Assembly: GCA_046154545.1 (NCBI GenBank)
Contig: JBJXGC010000199.1
Coordinates: 1 to 7,930 of the forward strand
Origin: JBJXGC01 sp046154545
Lineage (GTDB): Bacteria > Chloroflexota > Dehalococcoidia > Tepidiformales > Tepidiformaceae
Direction: 5' to 3'
DNA length: 7,930 nucleotides
This document shows positions 1 through 4,909 of this stretch, piece after piece. Numbering within the stretch: position 1 is the first letter of the stretch; every line of letters starts with the position of its first letter. The position numbers and the translations under genes are program-made. Below the pieces are notes generated by a model. That model made no database searches. It saw only the letters and a list, made by a program, of their open reading frames with translations, and was not told where the DNA came from.

Positions 1-197
1 GCGGTGGCGATGGCCATAGGTGTGGCGCCTCGGAAGTGAGTGATGGACGCAGTTTCCACGGCTGGGAGGATACGCGCCTGTAGCCTTGCTTACGTCAGGG
101 CCGGTTCAGGCGGGCACCGGGACCATCGACACCCGGGACGTGGGTGGCGGGATCGGATCGCCGTCGGCGCGCAAACGGGTGACCAGCGACCGTGACC

Positions 198-425
198 TCA
201 CCGCTTACTCGCGTGGAGGATGGTCACCCCGATGAGCTCGTCGTCCTCGTAGCGCATGATGATGTCGTCCTCGGTGAGGTCGCTGTCCGTGGCCTTGGCG
301 GGCCGCTTGAAGTTCACGTAGAGCACATCCGCCTCAGCATCGTACGACGACCACAACGAGCCGGTGGGCGTCTCGCGGAGCGCGGGCAGCAGCGCAAGGT
401 AGTCACTCGCACTCAGGTTGGCCAT
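198..425 (-). CDS. DUF2283 family protein, putative antitoxin
   Basis: This 75-residue protein carries the DUF2283 pattern: a Tyr-Asp-x-Glu-Ala-Asp-Val-Leu-Tyr-Val-x-Phe strand around residues 28-39, then an acidic stretch with Asp-Asp-Ile-Ile-Met-Arg-Tyr, and an ending in Gly-Val-Thr-Ile-Leu-x-Ala-Ser-Lys-Arg. DUF2283 proteins are small, and many lie next to small toxin-like genes, so I infer an antitoxin role; the sequence itself does not show one. The gene is second in a minus-strand pair and its start overlaps the upstream gene's end by 13 bp. The ATG at 425-423 is supported by a strong Shine-Dalgarno 5 nt upstream, so it can be translated independently of, or more strongly than, the first gene. 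Family assignment is fairly secure; function is inferred from position. Confidence 0.82.
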   Translation of the reverse strand: MANLSASDYLALLPALRETPTGSLWSSYDAEADVLYVNFKRPAKATDSDLTEDDIIMRYEDDELIGVTILHASKR

Positions 426-712
426 ACCCGCCTCCTCCTGCCGAGACTGGCGGACCGCCGCGTGAAGAACGCGGTGATGACGAATCCGTCAAGCTCCTCT
501 TCACGATACACCACCACCAGAAACTTGCCGGGAAGATACTCATCGATGGCGAGTAACTCCCCGCCATTGCCAGCCAGGACTCGCACCGGCGTGGCAAGCG
601 TTCGCAGGACCTCATCGCGCAGGTTAGCGATTTCGGAGTGCTCGCTGGCAATGTGCTCCCACCGTTCACCGCTCAGCCGGATGGGCACGCCGTGAACTGA
701 CCTTGTCTCCAT
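413..712 (-). CDS. Putative toxin of a DUF2283-linked toxin-antitoxin pair
   Basis: A 99-residue basic protein. Its core reads as a compact alpha/beta RelE- or DUF4258-like domain. An N-terminal Gly-Val-Pro-Ile-Arg-Leu strand is followed by a helix with Arg-Trp-Glu-His-Ile and Glu-His, then Asp-Glu-Val-Leu, a Gly-Glu-Leu-Leu-Ala strand, a Lys-Phe-Leu-Val-Val-Val-Tyr-Arg-Glu strand (residues 63-71) and Gly-Phe-Val-Ile-Thr-Ala-Phe-Phe-Thr-Arg-Arg. I recall this arrangement from uncharacterised proteins encoded immediately before DUF2283 genes. The His-Glu-His and Arg residues could form an RNase-type active site, but that is inference. The ATG at 712-710 was chosen because a -10-like hexamer lies 8 nt upstream; no Shine-Dalgarno is visible. 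The toxin-first order resembles HigBA. The C-terminus is Arg-rich. Confidence 0.7.
   Translation of the reverse strand: METRSVHGVPIRLSGERWEHIASEHSEIANLRDEVLRTLATPVRVLAGNGGELLAIDEYLPGKFLVVVYREEELDGFVITAFFTRRSASLGRRRRVWPT
431..439 (-). promoter_or_regulatory. Strong Shine-Dalgarno of the DUF2283 gene
   Basis: On the minus strand this reads AGGAGGAGG, followed by 5 nt and then the ATG of the DUF2283 gene. It lies inside the coding region of the overlapping toxin-like gene. It decides the start of the second gene and suggests that the antitoxin-like protein is made efficiently, while the first gene has no such site. Confidence 0.8.
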
Positions 713-720
713 CCATCGGC

Positions 721-726
721 ATGATA
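721..726 (-). promoter_or_regulatory. Putative -10 element of the toxin-antitoxin-like cassette
   Basis: On the minus strand this reads TATCAT, 8 nt before the ATG of the first gene. At this distance transcription would begin at or next to the start codon. I see no good -35 match at the usual distance. The call rests on the same geometry recurring at five other starts in the window. Confidence 0.5.
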
Positions 727-748
727 GAGCGTCCTCGAAGACGGCGCG

Positions 749-862
749 GTCACTGACGCCGACTACTCGCGCCTCGGCCGGGACGTCCTGGAGCGGACGA
801 TCATGGTCTACGACCCGCGCGGCCGCAACCTGCTGGTCGAGGTGGTGGAAGCGGACTTGTGA
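749..862 (+). pseudogene. 3' fragment of a retropepsin-like gene (second copy of the gene at 1208-1567)
   Basis: These 114 bp encode the last 37 residues and stop codon of a protein matching the end of the gene at 1208-1567 (Val-Thr-Asp-Ala-Asp-Tyr through Glu-Ala-Asp-Leu-stop). By direct comparison 108 of 114 bases agree. All six differences fall at third codon positions; only one changes the residue (Asp to Glu). The frame stays open upstream only to a TAG at 725-727, no homology is visible before 749, and there is no start codon or upstream half of the domain, so this is a remnant. It retains the family's Leu-Gly-Arg-Asp-Val-Leu motif. Its broken edge abuts the promoter of the minus-strand toxin-antitoxin-like cassette. 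Confidence 0.88.
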
Positions 863-887
863 TCCCCAAAGCAGCCCTTCGCGGTGC

Positions 888-893
888 TAAACT
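888..893 (+). promoter_or_regulatory. Putative -10 element of the DUF5678 gene
   Basis: TAAACT lies 6 nt before the ATG at 900. There is no Shine-Dalgarno in the short gap, so a leaderless transcript is likely. I see no convincing -35 box. Confidence 0.55.
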
Positions 894-899
894 GGCTGC

Positions 900-1211
900 A
901 TGGTGCAGGTGCGACCCGACCCCCTCAACGGCAAGCCACTCACGCGCGAGATGCTCACGCCCGAGCTGATGGACGCCGTCTTCGGGACGGCGGAAGAGAT
1001 GGCCGCCCGGACAAAGGTATTCAAACGGAACACCTGCCTGGCGGAGCAAGCTGGGGCCGCGGAGTACCCGGGCCAGTACGTCGCTGTGGTTGACGGCCGC
1101 GTGGTCGCGCATTCGCCATCGTGCGACGAGATCATCCAACAACTGACGCGCCTGGGATTCATCGGTCGTGAAGGCCTCGCGGTGAGCTGTCCGCCACCCG
1201 GCCACCAGTGA
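900..1211 (+). CDS. DUF5678 domain protein
   Basis: This 103-residue protein has a C-terminal DUF5678-like unit at about residues 55-95: Tyr-Pro-Gly-Gln-Tyr-Val-Ala-Val-Val-Asp-Gly-Arg-Val-Val-Ala, then a Cys-Asp-Glu-Ile-Ile helix and Gly-Phe-Ile. The N-terminal half (residues 1-54) is helical and charged, without a motif I recognise. DUF5678 proteins have no established biochemical function that I know of; they recur next to retropepsin-like proteins, as here. The stop codon overlaps the GTG start of the next gene by 4 bp, so the two are probably translationally coupled and may act together. The start is set by the -10-like TAAACT 6 nt upstream. I see no signal peptide or membrane segment, so it is probably cytoplasmic. 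Confidence 0.8.
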   Translation: MVQVRPDPLNGKPLTREMLTPELMDAVFGTAEEMAARTKVFKRNTCLAEQAGAAEYPGQYVAVVDGRVVAHSPSCDEIIQQLTRLGFIGREGLAVSCPPPGHQ

Positions 1212-1567
1212 TTGCGGGGCGGTTCCATCCAGCCACAGGGCTGCCCATGGTCACGGCGAACCTCTGGTTGCCAGGCACCGGGTTCCGGGCGGATGTGCAC
1301 TTCATCGTGGACATTACACTCCCGCGGACGTCGCTCTCCAGTTTCGCGGTGGCACAGGCCGGAGCGGCCGCGATGGCGGCTGAGGCCGAGGAGCGAGCCA
1401 TACTGACTATCGACCACGAGGAGGGCGGCCGCTCCGGCTTCTTCCTCGTCCACGTGACCGACGCCGACTACTCACGCCTCGGGCGGGACGTCCTGGAGCG
1501 GACGATCATGGTCTACGACCCGCGCGGCCGCAACCTGCTGGTCGAGGTCGTGGACGCGGACTTGTGA
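1208..1567 (+). CDS. Retropepsin-like (clan AA) protein with a degenerate active-site motif
   Basis: A 119-residue protein with the frame of a bacterial retropepsin-like aspartic protease. The N-terminus Gly-Arg-Phe-His-Pro-Ala-Thr-Gly-Leu-Pro leads to a Leu-Trp-Leu-Pro strand. The would-be catalytic strand is Phe-Ile-Val-Asp35-Ile-Thr-Leu-Pro-Arg-Thr, and the C-terminal Leu-Gly-Arg-Asp-Val-Leu (91-96) and Val-Tyr-Asp-Pro-Arg-Gly are typical. Active members read Asp-Thr/Ser-Gly-Ala at residues 35-38; here it is Asp-Ile-Thr-Leu. The Asp survives but the invariant Gly and the Thr/Ser are gone, so proteolysis is doubtful. The middle also looks shorter than usual for the family. The GTG at 1208 overlaps the DUF5678 stop, suggesting coupling. 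A truncated near-copy lies at 749-862. It may be a non-catalytic binding protein; this is inference. Confidence 0.72.
   Translation: MIAGRFHPATGLPMVTANLWLPGTGFRADVHFIVDITLPRTSLSSFAVAQAGAAAMAAEAEERAILTIDHEEGGRSGFFLVHVTDADYSRLGRDVLERTIMVYDPRGRNLLVEVVDADL
1454..1567 (+). repeat. Intact partner of the 114-bp direct repeat
   Basis: This is the 3' end of the retropepsin-like gene, repeated in direct orientation at 749-862, 705 bp upstream. Similarity stops at the stop codon on one side and at the Val codon of Val-Thr-Asp-Ala on the other. The repeat could support recombination that would delete the DUF5678 gene and most of the protease-like gene. Confidence 0.9.
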
Positions 1568-1592
1568 GGGGCCGGGCGGGCCTGACTATTCC

Positions 1593-1621
1593 TGGACCAT
1601 CCTGCGCGGGTCCGTGACACT
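1593..1621 (+). promoter_or_regulatory. Promoter of the restriction-like nuclease gene
   Basis: A -35-like TGGACC (1593-1598) and a -10-like GACACT (1616-1621) are separated by 17 bp; the ATG follows 6 nt later. There is no Shine-Dalgarno. GGACC (1594-1598) and GGTCC (1609-1613) form an inverted repeat filling the space between the boxes, a possible operator also seen in the next promoter. Confidence 0.6.
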
Positions 1622-1627
1622 GCGCGT

Positions 1628-2419
1628 ATGGCGGACGGTTCGGCGCTGGACATTCAGGTCATTCAACCTGTCATCGTTGAGGCCTTTCGGGCATTTGTAG
1701 AACGCCGCGGCGCGTTCTACCGTGCGCCGGCGCCAATCCTCGCCCACCTCTTGCGGAAGGACGTGTTGCTGTACGCGCTCCGCGGTGTGAAGACAGCCGA
1801 CGAATTCATCGACCACGCATTCCCGGCGTACGAGTCGTCGTCCGAAGAGACGATGTGGGGGAACACGTGGCATAAGGCCATCGCCAATGCGGCGCCGCGC
1901 ACGGTCGGTGGCGGCGACTTACGTACAGAACGCGACGGCACGCTGTGGATCATCGAGTTGAAGCTGGGGCCGCAAAACGCAAACGCCGTCGCCCAGGACC
2001 TCCGTTCGCTTCGAGCGAAGGTTCGGGCAGAAACAGAACACCACCCGGGTCGCCGAAGCGTCGATGCGATGTACGCGTTCGTTCGCGGCGAACCCCGCGA
2101 CATGCGCAAGACCTACTGGGCGAAGTCGCCGGCCAATAAGGACATCGACGGATGGAGCTATCAGCACATGGTGGGCCTGCCGTTCTTGCGCTGGATCAGT
2201 GCCGACTTCGACCCTGCCGTGCTTGTCGAACGGCTGAGCGATGTGACGGCCGCCCTCCCGGGGCTGCGAGAGCGATGCCTTGCGACGCTGAAGGAGATGC
2301 TCGACGAACGGCTGCGAAGGGCTGGGCTGGCGTCTGATATCTCCGGAGTGATGGCCCTCAGCGCGGATCTGGGGACGAGACGACGTAACTCCAGCCCCAA
2401 GGACCAATCTTCGGCCTGA
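1628..2419 (+). CDS. PmeII-like PD-(D/E)XK restriction endonuclease, solitary
   Basis: A 263-residue protein with a clear PD-(D/E)XK nuclease core: Gly-Gly-Asp97-Leu, then Leu-Trp-Ile-Ile-Glu110-Leu-Lys112. Before it is Ser-Ser-Glu-Glu-Thr-Met-Trp-Gly-Asn-Thr-Trp (71-81), and after it Gly-Pro-Gln-Asn-Ala-Asn and a basic helix with Arg-Ser-Leu-Arg-Ala-Lys. This order (Glu-Glu-Thr motif, Asp, Glu-x-Lys, Gly-Pro-x-Asn) recalls the PmeII family of type II restriction enzymes as I remember it, but the match is distant. Family members cut double-stranded DNA with Mg2+ at a specific site; the specificity here is unknown. No DNA methyltransferase is encoded in the window. Its codons look less GC-biased than those of the portal gene, consistent with transfer. 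The start is fixed by the promoter 6 nt upstream. A different DNA-cleaving role, such as repair, remains possible. Confidence 0.68.
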   Translation: MADGSALDIQVIQPVIVEAFRAFVERRGAFYRAPAPILAHLLRKDVLLYALRGVKTADEFIDHAFPAYESSSEETMWGNTWHKAIANAAPRTVGGGDLRTERDGTLWIIELKLGPQNANAVAQDLRSLRAKVRAETEHHPGRRSVDAMYAFVRGEPRDMRKTYWAKSPANKDIDGWSYQHMVGLPFLRWISADFDPAVLVERLSDVTAALPGLRERCLATLKEMLDERLRRAGLASDISGVMALSADLGTRRRNSSPKDQSSA

Positions 2420-2421
2420 GG

Positions 2422-2453
2422 GGACCGACAGCCGCGCGCGGTCCTGCTACGGT
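2422..2453 (+). promoter_or_regulatory. Promoter and inverted repeat before the 143-residue unknown gene
   Basis: CCGACA (2425-2430, four of six matches to TTGACA) and TACGGT (2448-2453) are 17 bp apart; the ATG follows after 7 nt without a Shine-Dalgarno. GGACCG (2422-2427) and CGGTCC (2439-2444) form a 6-bp inverted repeat over the -35 box and spacer. It begins 3 bp after the nuclease stop codon, so it could also act as a weak terminator hairpin, though no T-run follows. Confidence 0.58.
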
Positions 2454-2460
2454 CGCTCGC

Positions 2461-2892
2461 ATGAGCAACCCGGGCGCTTACCCCGCGACCATCTATTTCT
2501 GCATGACCCGGGAGGAGTGGCGAGAGCTGCACGAGGCGCTCGTGCTGCTCCCGAGTGGGTCTGAGACCGCCACGTTGATCGCGGGTGCGCTCGACAGGAT
2601 TGAGCAGCGCACCGAGGAGCGGTTCGGGATGGTCGTCTGGTCGTGGGACGACCTTTGCGGTGTCGTCGGCGCTCGCCGCGGACGCGCCGGCTTCGCGTAT
2701 GGCGATTCCGGCACGCTCGAACAGGCCGGAATCACTCGCGAACAGGCCGCGGACATCGCGATGACGGCGGACGGCGCCATCGAGGACGTCATGACCGAAG
2801 CCGGTTGGGATGCGCTCGAGTATGTGGTCGCGACCTGGCTCGAGGAACACGGAATGCGCGGGCCGGACGAGGCTGACGACGCGGGCGGCTGA
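2461..2892 (+). CDS. Unrecognised acidic protein
   Basis: I do not recognise this 143-residue protein. It is acidic and mostly helical by composition. The N-terminal part (residues 8-55) contains Cys-Met-Thr-Arg-Glu-Glu-Trp-Arg-Glu-Leu and a Leu-Asp-Arg-Ile-Glu helix. The middle has Val-Val-Trp-Ser-Trp-Asp-Asp-Leu. The C-terminal part (about 88-132) has Gly-Ile-Thr-Arg-Glu-Gln-Ala-Ala-Asp-Ile-Ala and Gly-Trp-Asp-Ala-Leu-Glu-Tyr-Val-Val, followed by an Asp/Glu-rich tail. There is no signal peptide, membrane segment or obvious HTH. It reads as a real gene: a promoter with good spacing lies just upstream, and its third codon positions are GC-biased. It lies between the nuclease and the portal gene and shares the nuclease promoter's inverted repeat, which hints at joint control. 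Confidence 0.7.
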   Translation: MSNPGAYPATIYFCMTREEWRELHEALVLLPSGSETATLIAGALDRIEQRTEERFGMVVWSWDDLCGVVGARRGRAGFAYGDSGTLEQAGITREQAADIAMTADGAIEDVMTEAGWDALEYVVATWLEEHGMRGPDEADDAGG

Positions 2893-2945
2893 TGGCTTAT
2901 GGCCCCGTCGCGACACCCTCCCCTTCCAGCTCCGGGCGGCCCTCC

Positions 2946-2951
2946 GACACT
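2946..2951 (+). promoter_or_regulatory. Putative -10 element of the portal gene
   Basis: GACACT lies 8 nt before the ATG at 2960, the same hexamer as in front of the nuclease gene. There is no Shine-Dalgarno and no clear -35 box. It supports the start at 2960 over in-frame upstream codons, which would overlap the preceding gene. Confidence 0.45.
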
Positions 2952-2959
2952 CTCTCCCC

Positions 2960-4279
2960 ATGAGTACTCCCACGCTTCCGCTGCCCCAGCAACTCCGCCG
3001 CCTCGATGAGGAGCGCCTCCGGTGCTACCGCGACAACCTCGACTTCTACCAGGGCACGCAGTGGGCGGGCCGGGCGCGGCGGGGTGAGCGGCGGCTCACC
3101 TTCAACTATGCGAAGGCGCTGGTCGAGAAGGTCTCGAGCTACCTCCTCCAGGGCGCGGCCATCCAGCTCGACGCGCGGGATGGCGACCTGGCGGCCGGCC
3201 GCGAGCGGGCGCGGGTGGCCGAGCGGGCCCTGAGTGCGGTCGAGTCCGCGAACGCCCTCGCCCAGCTCGATTTCGAGACCGAGCTGGACTGCGCTGTCCT
3301 CGGCGACGCCGCCTACAAGGTCACCTGGGACGCGGCCGCGGGCGAGGTGCGGGTGACGGCGCCGGACGTGCAGGGCATCTTCGCCTGGCGCCAGCCGGAC
3401 GACCCTTCGCGCCTCCAGGCGATCGCCAGCCAGTACACGCTCGCCGGCACGGCCGTCTCGCCGGCCACGGGCGCGCCCCTCCCGGCTTCGACCGTGACCG
3501 AGTACTGGACGGCGGAGACCTTCGAGGTCTGGGAGGGCGACGCCCTGGCGGAGCGGCTGGCGAACCCCTACGGCTTCATCCCCTTCATCCTCTTCCCCAA
3601 CCAGCGCGAGCCGAAGCAGGCCTGGGGGGCGAGCGATATCCCGCCCCTGGTCGAGTCGAGCCGGGAGCTGAACCGGGCCTTCAGCCAGCTCAGCCAGATC
3701 CTCGAACTCTCGGGCAACCCGATCGCGGTGCTCGAAGGGGTGACCGGCTCGCAGGACATCGCCGTCGAACCGGGGGCCATCTGGGAGGTGCCGGAGAAGG
3801 CCCGGGCCTACCTCCTGGACCTCCTCCAGGGCGGCGGCGTCGCCCTCCATCGCGAGTACATCGACCTCATCTACCGCACCCTCCACGACCTCGGCGAATC
3901 GCCGCGGACGGCCTTCGGGCACAACCCGGGCGGGCTCAGCGGCGTCGCCCTGAACACGGAGCTGGACCCGCTCGCGAAGAAGGTGGCGCGCAAGCGGCTG
4001 ATCCGGACGGCTGTCTACGAACGGCGGGCGGCGCTCGTCCTGCGGCTGCTCGGGCAGTTCGCGGGGCTCGATGTCGAGGGTCTGCGGCCGGCGATGCACT
4101 GGGGCCCCGTCCTGCCGATCGACCGCTCACGCGAGGTTGCGGACGAGCGGGCGCTGGTCGAAGCGGGCATCCATTCGCGCCGCTCAGCCGCGGCCACCCT
4201 CGGCGTGGACGACCCGGAGGCGGAGTGGGCGCGGGTGCGGGAAGAGTCCCTCAGCCCCGGCCATTCGTCTCCGGCGTGA
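2960..4279 (+). CDS. Phage portal protein, SPP1 Gp6-like
   Basis: A 439-residue protein with the portal fold of tailed phages. In a virion, twelve copies form the ring through which DNA is packaged and to which the terminase binds. Visible signatures are a helical N-terminus, Phe-Asn-Tyr-Ala-Lys-Ala-Leu-Val-Glu-Lys-Val (48-58), Val-Leu-Gly-Asp-Ala-Ala-Tyr-Lys-Val (113-121), Asn-Pro-Tyr-Gly-Phe-Ile-Pro-Phe (202-209), Trp-Gly-Ala-Ser-Asp-Ile-Pro-Pro-Leu (222-230), and the long helix around Ser-Gly-Val-Ala-Leu-Asn-Thr-Glu-Leu-Asp-Pro-Leu (327-338). Length is normal or slightly short, with no frameshift. No terminase, scaffold, protease or capsid gene flanks it, which is unusual: portals nearly always sit between terminase and capsid genes. 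It may be a prophage relic still intact, a domesticated protein or part of a scattered element. I chose ATG 2960 from the -10-like GACACT just upstream. Confidence 0.88.
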   Translation: MSTPTLPLPQQLRRLDEERLRCYRDNLDFYQGTQWAGRARRGERRLTFNYAKALVEKVSSYLLQGAAIQLDARDGDLAAGRERARVAERALSAVESANALAQLDFETELDCAVLGDAAYKVTWDAAAGEVRVTAPDVQGIFAWRQPDDPSRLQAIASQYTLAGTAVSPATGAPLPASTVTEYWTAETFEVWEGDALAERLANPYGFIPFILFPNQREPKQAWGASDIPPLVESSRELNRAFSQLSQILELSGNPIAVLEGVTGSQDIAVEPGAIWEVPEKARAYLLDLLQGGGVALHREYIDLIYRTLHDLGESPRTAFGHNPGGLSGVALNTELDPLAKKVARKRLIRTAVYERRAALVLRLLGQFAGLDVEGLRPAMHWGPVLPIDRSREVADERALVEAGIHSRRSAAATLGVDDPEAEWARVREESLSPGHSSPA

Positions 4280-4331
4280 TGCTGAACGACGGCGATCAGT
4301 CCGGCTTGTCGCTCGTGCGTGGCAGCGCCGG

Positions 4332-4376
4332 GCATCGTTCGGACTCCAGCGGCCGTGACGGCCGCGGCTACGATGC
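4332..4376. terminator. Nested hairpin between the portal gene and the dinB operon
   Basis: GCATCGT (4332-4338) pairs perfectly with ACGATGC (4370-4376). Inside, GCGGCCG (4349-4355) pairs with CGGCCGC (4359-4365) around a 3-nt loop, and CC/GG extend the inner stem across one bulged A. No T-run follows, so a factor-independent terminator is uncertain. It could end portal transcription or act as an operator, as it finishes 23 bp before the -10 element of the next operon. The rest of 4280-4406 shows nothing coding. Confidence 0.5.
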
Positions 4377-4399
4377 GTAAGGATAGGTGGCCCGTCGGG

Positions 4400-4405
4400 T
4401 ACACT
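4400..4405 (+). promoter_or_regulatory. -10 element of the dinB operon
   Basis: TACACT lies 7 nt before the ATG at 4413. This is the best -10 match in the window. It decides the start: the in-frame GTG at 4407 would be only 1 nt after the hexamer, upstream of any plausible transcript start. No good -35 box is visible. Confidence 0.62.
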
Positions 4406-4412
4406 CGTGAGC

Positions 4413-4907
4413 ATGGACGACCACCTCGCTGCGCTCGCCGCTACCCCCAAATCTCTCGCCCACCTCGTCGCCGAAGCCAGCGACGCGCGCCTGGACGCAC
4501 CGCTCGAAGGCGGCTGGAGCGCCCGTACGATCATCGCCCACCTGCGTGACGACGAGTACCTCTGCATGCGGGCGGCCCTCGAACGGATGCTCGCCGAGGT
4601 GGCGCCCCTCCTCACGTTCATCGATGGCGCGGACTGGGAACCGGGACGCAACCGCACGCGCGACGTGAAGGCCTTGCTCCTCACCGACTTCGCCCTCCAG
4701 CGCCAGGCGAGTCTCAATATCCTCCAGGGGCTACGCACGGAGGACTGGGCGCGGACCGGGCGCCGAGCGCCCGGCGGGACGTTCGACGTCACCCAGTTGG
4801 TGGCTGCCTGGGCCCGCCACGACGCGGAGCACCTGGCCCAGCTCGAGGCAGCCCTGGGCGAGACCCTGGCCGAGGTCCGCGCCCGGCGGGCGCGCATGGC
4901 GGAGTAA
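4413..4907 (+). CDS. DinB-like superfamily protein
   Basis: A 164-residue helical protein of the DinB/YfiT four-helix-bundle type. The metal triad is visible as His43 in Gly-Trp-Ser-Ala-Arg-Thr-Ile-Ile-Ala-His-Leu, and His136 and His140 in Ala-Arg-His-Asp-Ala-Glu-His, with the usual spacing. Relatives include metal-dependent thiol transferases (bacillithiol or mycothiol) and many uncharacterised stress proteins; substrate cannot be read from the sequence. The GTG six bases upstream is in frame but lies too close to the -10 element, so ATG 4413 is preferred. It is first in a four-gene operon; the next start follows its stop codon after 2 nt. No signal peptide is present, so it is cytoplasmic. 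Confidence 0.85.
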   Translation: MDDHLAALAATPKSLAHLVAEASDARLDAPLEGGWSARTIIAHLRDDEYLCMRAALERMLAEVAPLLTFIDGADWEPGRNRTRDVKALLLTDFALQRQASLNILQGLRTEDWARTGRRAPGGTFDVTQLVAAWARHDAEHLAQLEAALGETLAEVRARRARMAE

Positions 4908-4909
4908 CG

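Noticed and set aside
1..83. Possible end of an upstream plus-strand gene or start of a minus-strand gene leaving the window
   Set aside because: Frames 1 and 3 stop at 37-39 and 81-83 but the short translations are unrecognisable, and the minus-strand ATG at 17-15 lacks a convincing promoter or ribosome site.
117..139. Short direct repeat CCGGGAC (117-123 and 133-139)
   Set aside because: Seven bases, likely chance in GC-rich DNA; no array follows.
192..695. Plus-strand open frame opposite the toxin-antitoxin-like pair
   Set aside because: The minus-strand proteins have family patterns and a Shine-Dalgarno; the plus-strand product is Arg/Ser-rich and looks random.
2810..2959. Upstream in-frame extension of the portal protein
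   Set aside because: It would overlap the preceding gene by over 80 bp and its residues do not look like portal sequence; the ATG at 2960 follows a -10-like box.
2897..4099. Long open frame on the minus strand opposite the portal gene
   Set aside because: Its translation is rich in Arg, Glu, Pro and Ala without any fold signature. It is the expected shadow of a GC-rich gene whose plus-strand product is recognisable.
4407..4412. GTG start for the DinB-like protein
   Set aside because: It is 1 nt from the -10 hexamer and so would probably not be in the transcript.
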